Position numbers and translations under genes: made by a program
From: an uncultured Spirochaetia bacterium
GTDB lineage: Bacteria; Spirochaetota; UBA6919
Length of the DNA stretch: 6,581 bases
Assembly: GCA_913053665.1 (NCBI GenBank)
Contig: CAJXGR010000186.1
Location: 1 to 6,581 of the forward strand
Direction: 5' to 3'
In this document: piece by piece, positions 5,688 to 6,581 of the stretch
Layout: every line of letters begins with the position of its first letter
Position numbering within the stretch: the first letter of the stretch is position 1
The notes under the pieces: model-generated
Told to the model about the DNA's origin: nothing
Seen by the model: only the letters and a program-made list of their open reading frames with translations
Databases searched by the model: none

Positions 5688-6566
5688 ATGAATAAATCAA
5701 TAATTGCTATCTTCATAGTTGCTTTATCCTTGATCCATAGTATGATTTTCTCTGAGACGAAGCTGGATTATAAGGGTGAGGCAAGCTTTGAGAACTGGAT
5801 ATTTCCAAATGATGCGGCCAGTACCAATCAAACCAATACGAACAATACTGTCCAGTTGAAGGCTGAAGCAACTCTCACATCAGATTTCTTCTCGATGCGT
5901 TTGGAGCCGCGTATTAAGGAAGACTTTTCCGAGCGATCCAGAGGGCGGTTGCTTCTGGATGAGGGTTGGATGGGTCTAACCTTTTCTGATTTTGAGTTTC
6001 GGGTGGGCTTTCAACAGTTCACTTGGGGAATGGTTGAGTCCCAGAAGCTTGTGGATATTTTAAACCAAAAGGATTATGAAGGAGATTTCTTTGATCCGGA
6101 TAAATTGGCAACATTGAGTGCCCGAATCATCATTTCTCCTATAGAAAAGCTGGATATTGAACTTTACTATTTAGCTCATTTTATTAAAGCCAAGCTTCCA
6201 ACAACTAAAGGGCGATACAGCCTGACGAATGGGCTAAGCAATATTCAGGACAAGGCCATTTTCGGAAACAAGGCTGAAGAATGGTATCCAAACGTTGCCG
6301 CTAGAATCTTTACTACCATATCAACTTTTGATATAGCTCTCAGCTTTTTCCATGGCTACAACAGTTTTCCTACCACAGATGCTTCTTTCAGCAAACCATA
6401 TTATTACATCATGAATCAAGCCGGTCTAGAGGTCACGTGGGTGCCTGGAAAGCCTATCTTCAAATTGGAAGCGGTCTATAGGAATATGAGAAATAGCAAT
6501 AATTCGAGTATTCCATCCATCCTGATCCCGGATCCTTATCTTGCTTATGTGGCAGGAGTTGAATAA
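5688..6566 (+). CDS. Outer-membrane beta-barrel protein (DUF1302-like), possibly cut short by a stop
   Basis: The 292-residue product has a signal peptide (MNKS, hydrophobic 5-20, cleavage near FS-E at 22-23). An N/T-rich stretch (43-54) follows, then alternating amphipathic strands rich in aromatics. The segment DEGWMGLTFSDFEFRVGFQQFTWG (91-114), followed by DILNQKDY (123-130), resembles barrel proteins annotated DUF1302, where a strand ending in RxGxQxxxWG precedes D-lNp-D. Such proteins usually exceed 400 residues. This one ends at DPYLAYVAGVE, in mid-pattern, and the frame stays open beyond the TAA for the last five codons of the window (TIVKF). A natural end, a nonsense mutation or a sequencing error are all possible. 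AGGA at 5677-5680, overlapping the stop of the preceding gene, is the likely ribosome binding site, with stronger AAAGGAG at 5668-5674. It is probably the outer-membrane partner of the LolA-like protein. Confidence 0.8.
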   Translation: MNKSIIAIFIVALSLIHSMIFSETKLDYKGEASFENWIFPNDAASTNQTNTNNTVQLKAEATLTSDFFSMRLEPRIKEDFSERSRGRLLLDEGWMGLTFSDFEFRVGFQQFTWGMVESQKLVDILNQKDYEGDFFDPDKLATLSARIIISPIEKLDIELYYLAHFIKAKLPTTKGRYSLTNGLSNIQDKAIFGNKAEEWYPNVAARIFTTISTFDIALSFFHGYNSFPTTDASFSKPYYYIMNQAGLEVTWVPGKPIFKLEAVYRNMRNSNNSSIPSILIPDPYLAYVAGVE

Positions 6567-6581
6567 ACTATCGTTAAGTTC

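Noticed and set aside
1..6581. CRISPR arrays, tRNA or rRNA genes, insertion sequences
   Set aside because: No regularly spaced repeats, cloverleaf or rRNA-like stretches, transposase motifs or terminal inverted repeats were seen on either strand.

Overview
The window carries six genes of a Gram-negative (diderm) bacterium with moderately A+T-rich DNA. An outer membrane is implied by a Kdo transferase (WaaA), a LolA-fold periplasmic protein and a beta-barrel protein. Shine-Dalgarno sequences are clear before most genes. The C-terminal helical region of the S41 protease and the TetR / LolA-like / barrel gene order remind me of spirochaetes, but this is a weak inference and other diderm phyla remain possible.

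Left part, minus strand, reading right to left: waaA (2660-3955), a CtpA-type S41 protease (1132-2535), and a two-transmembrane potassium channel with a cytoplasmic RCK domain (933 down past the left edge, so its C terminus is missing). Gaps of 124 and 198 bases separate them, and I see no convincing intrinsic terminator in either gap. They act at the envelope but in different ways: lipid A core glycosylation, periplasmic proteolysis and K+ flux. A metabolic operon is not implied.

Right part, plus strand: a TetR-family regulator (4162-4755), a secreted LolA-like protein (4854-5678) and an outer-membrane beta-barrel protein (5688-6566). The last two lie 9 bases apart. This order usually precedes an RND/MMPL-type inner-membrane exporter, which would lie beyond the right edge. 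The set looks like a TetR-controlled trans-envelope lipid or lipoprotein export module with unknown cargo.

The divergent region between waaA and the TetR gene holds two perfect inverted repeats sharing AGTC half-sites, good candidates for the regulator's operators. Three details deserve most attention. First, a strong ribosome binding site and ATG inside the channel gene could make a free RCK subunit, as in MthK. Second, the barrel gene ends in a TAA placed where a strand-ending aromatic codon is expected, and the frame stays open after it. Third, two tandem hairpins separate the regulator gene from the genes it probably controls.
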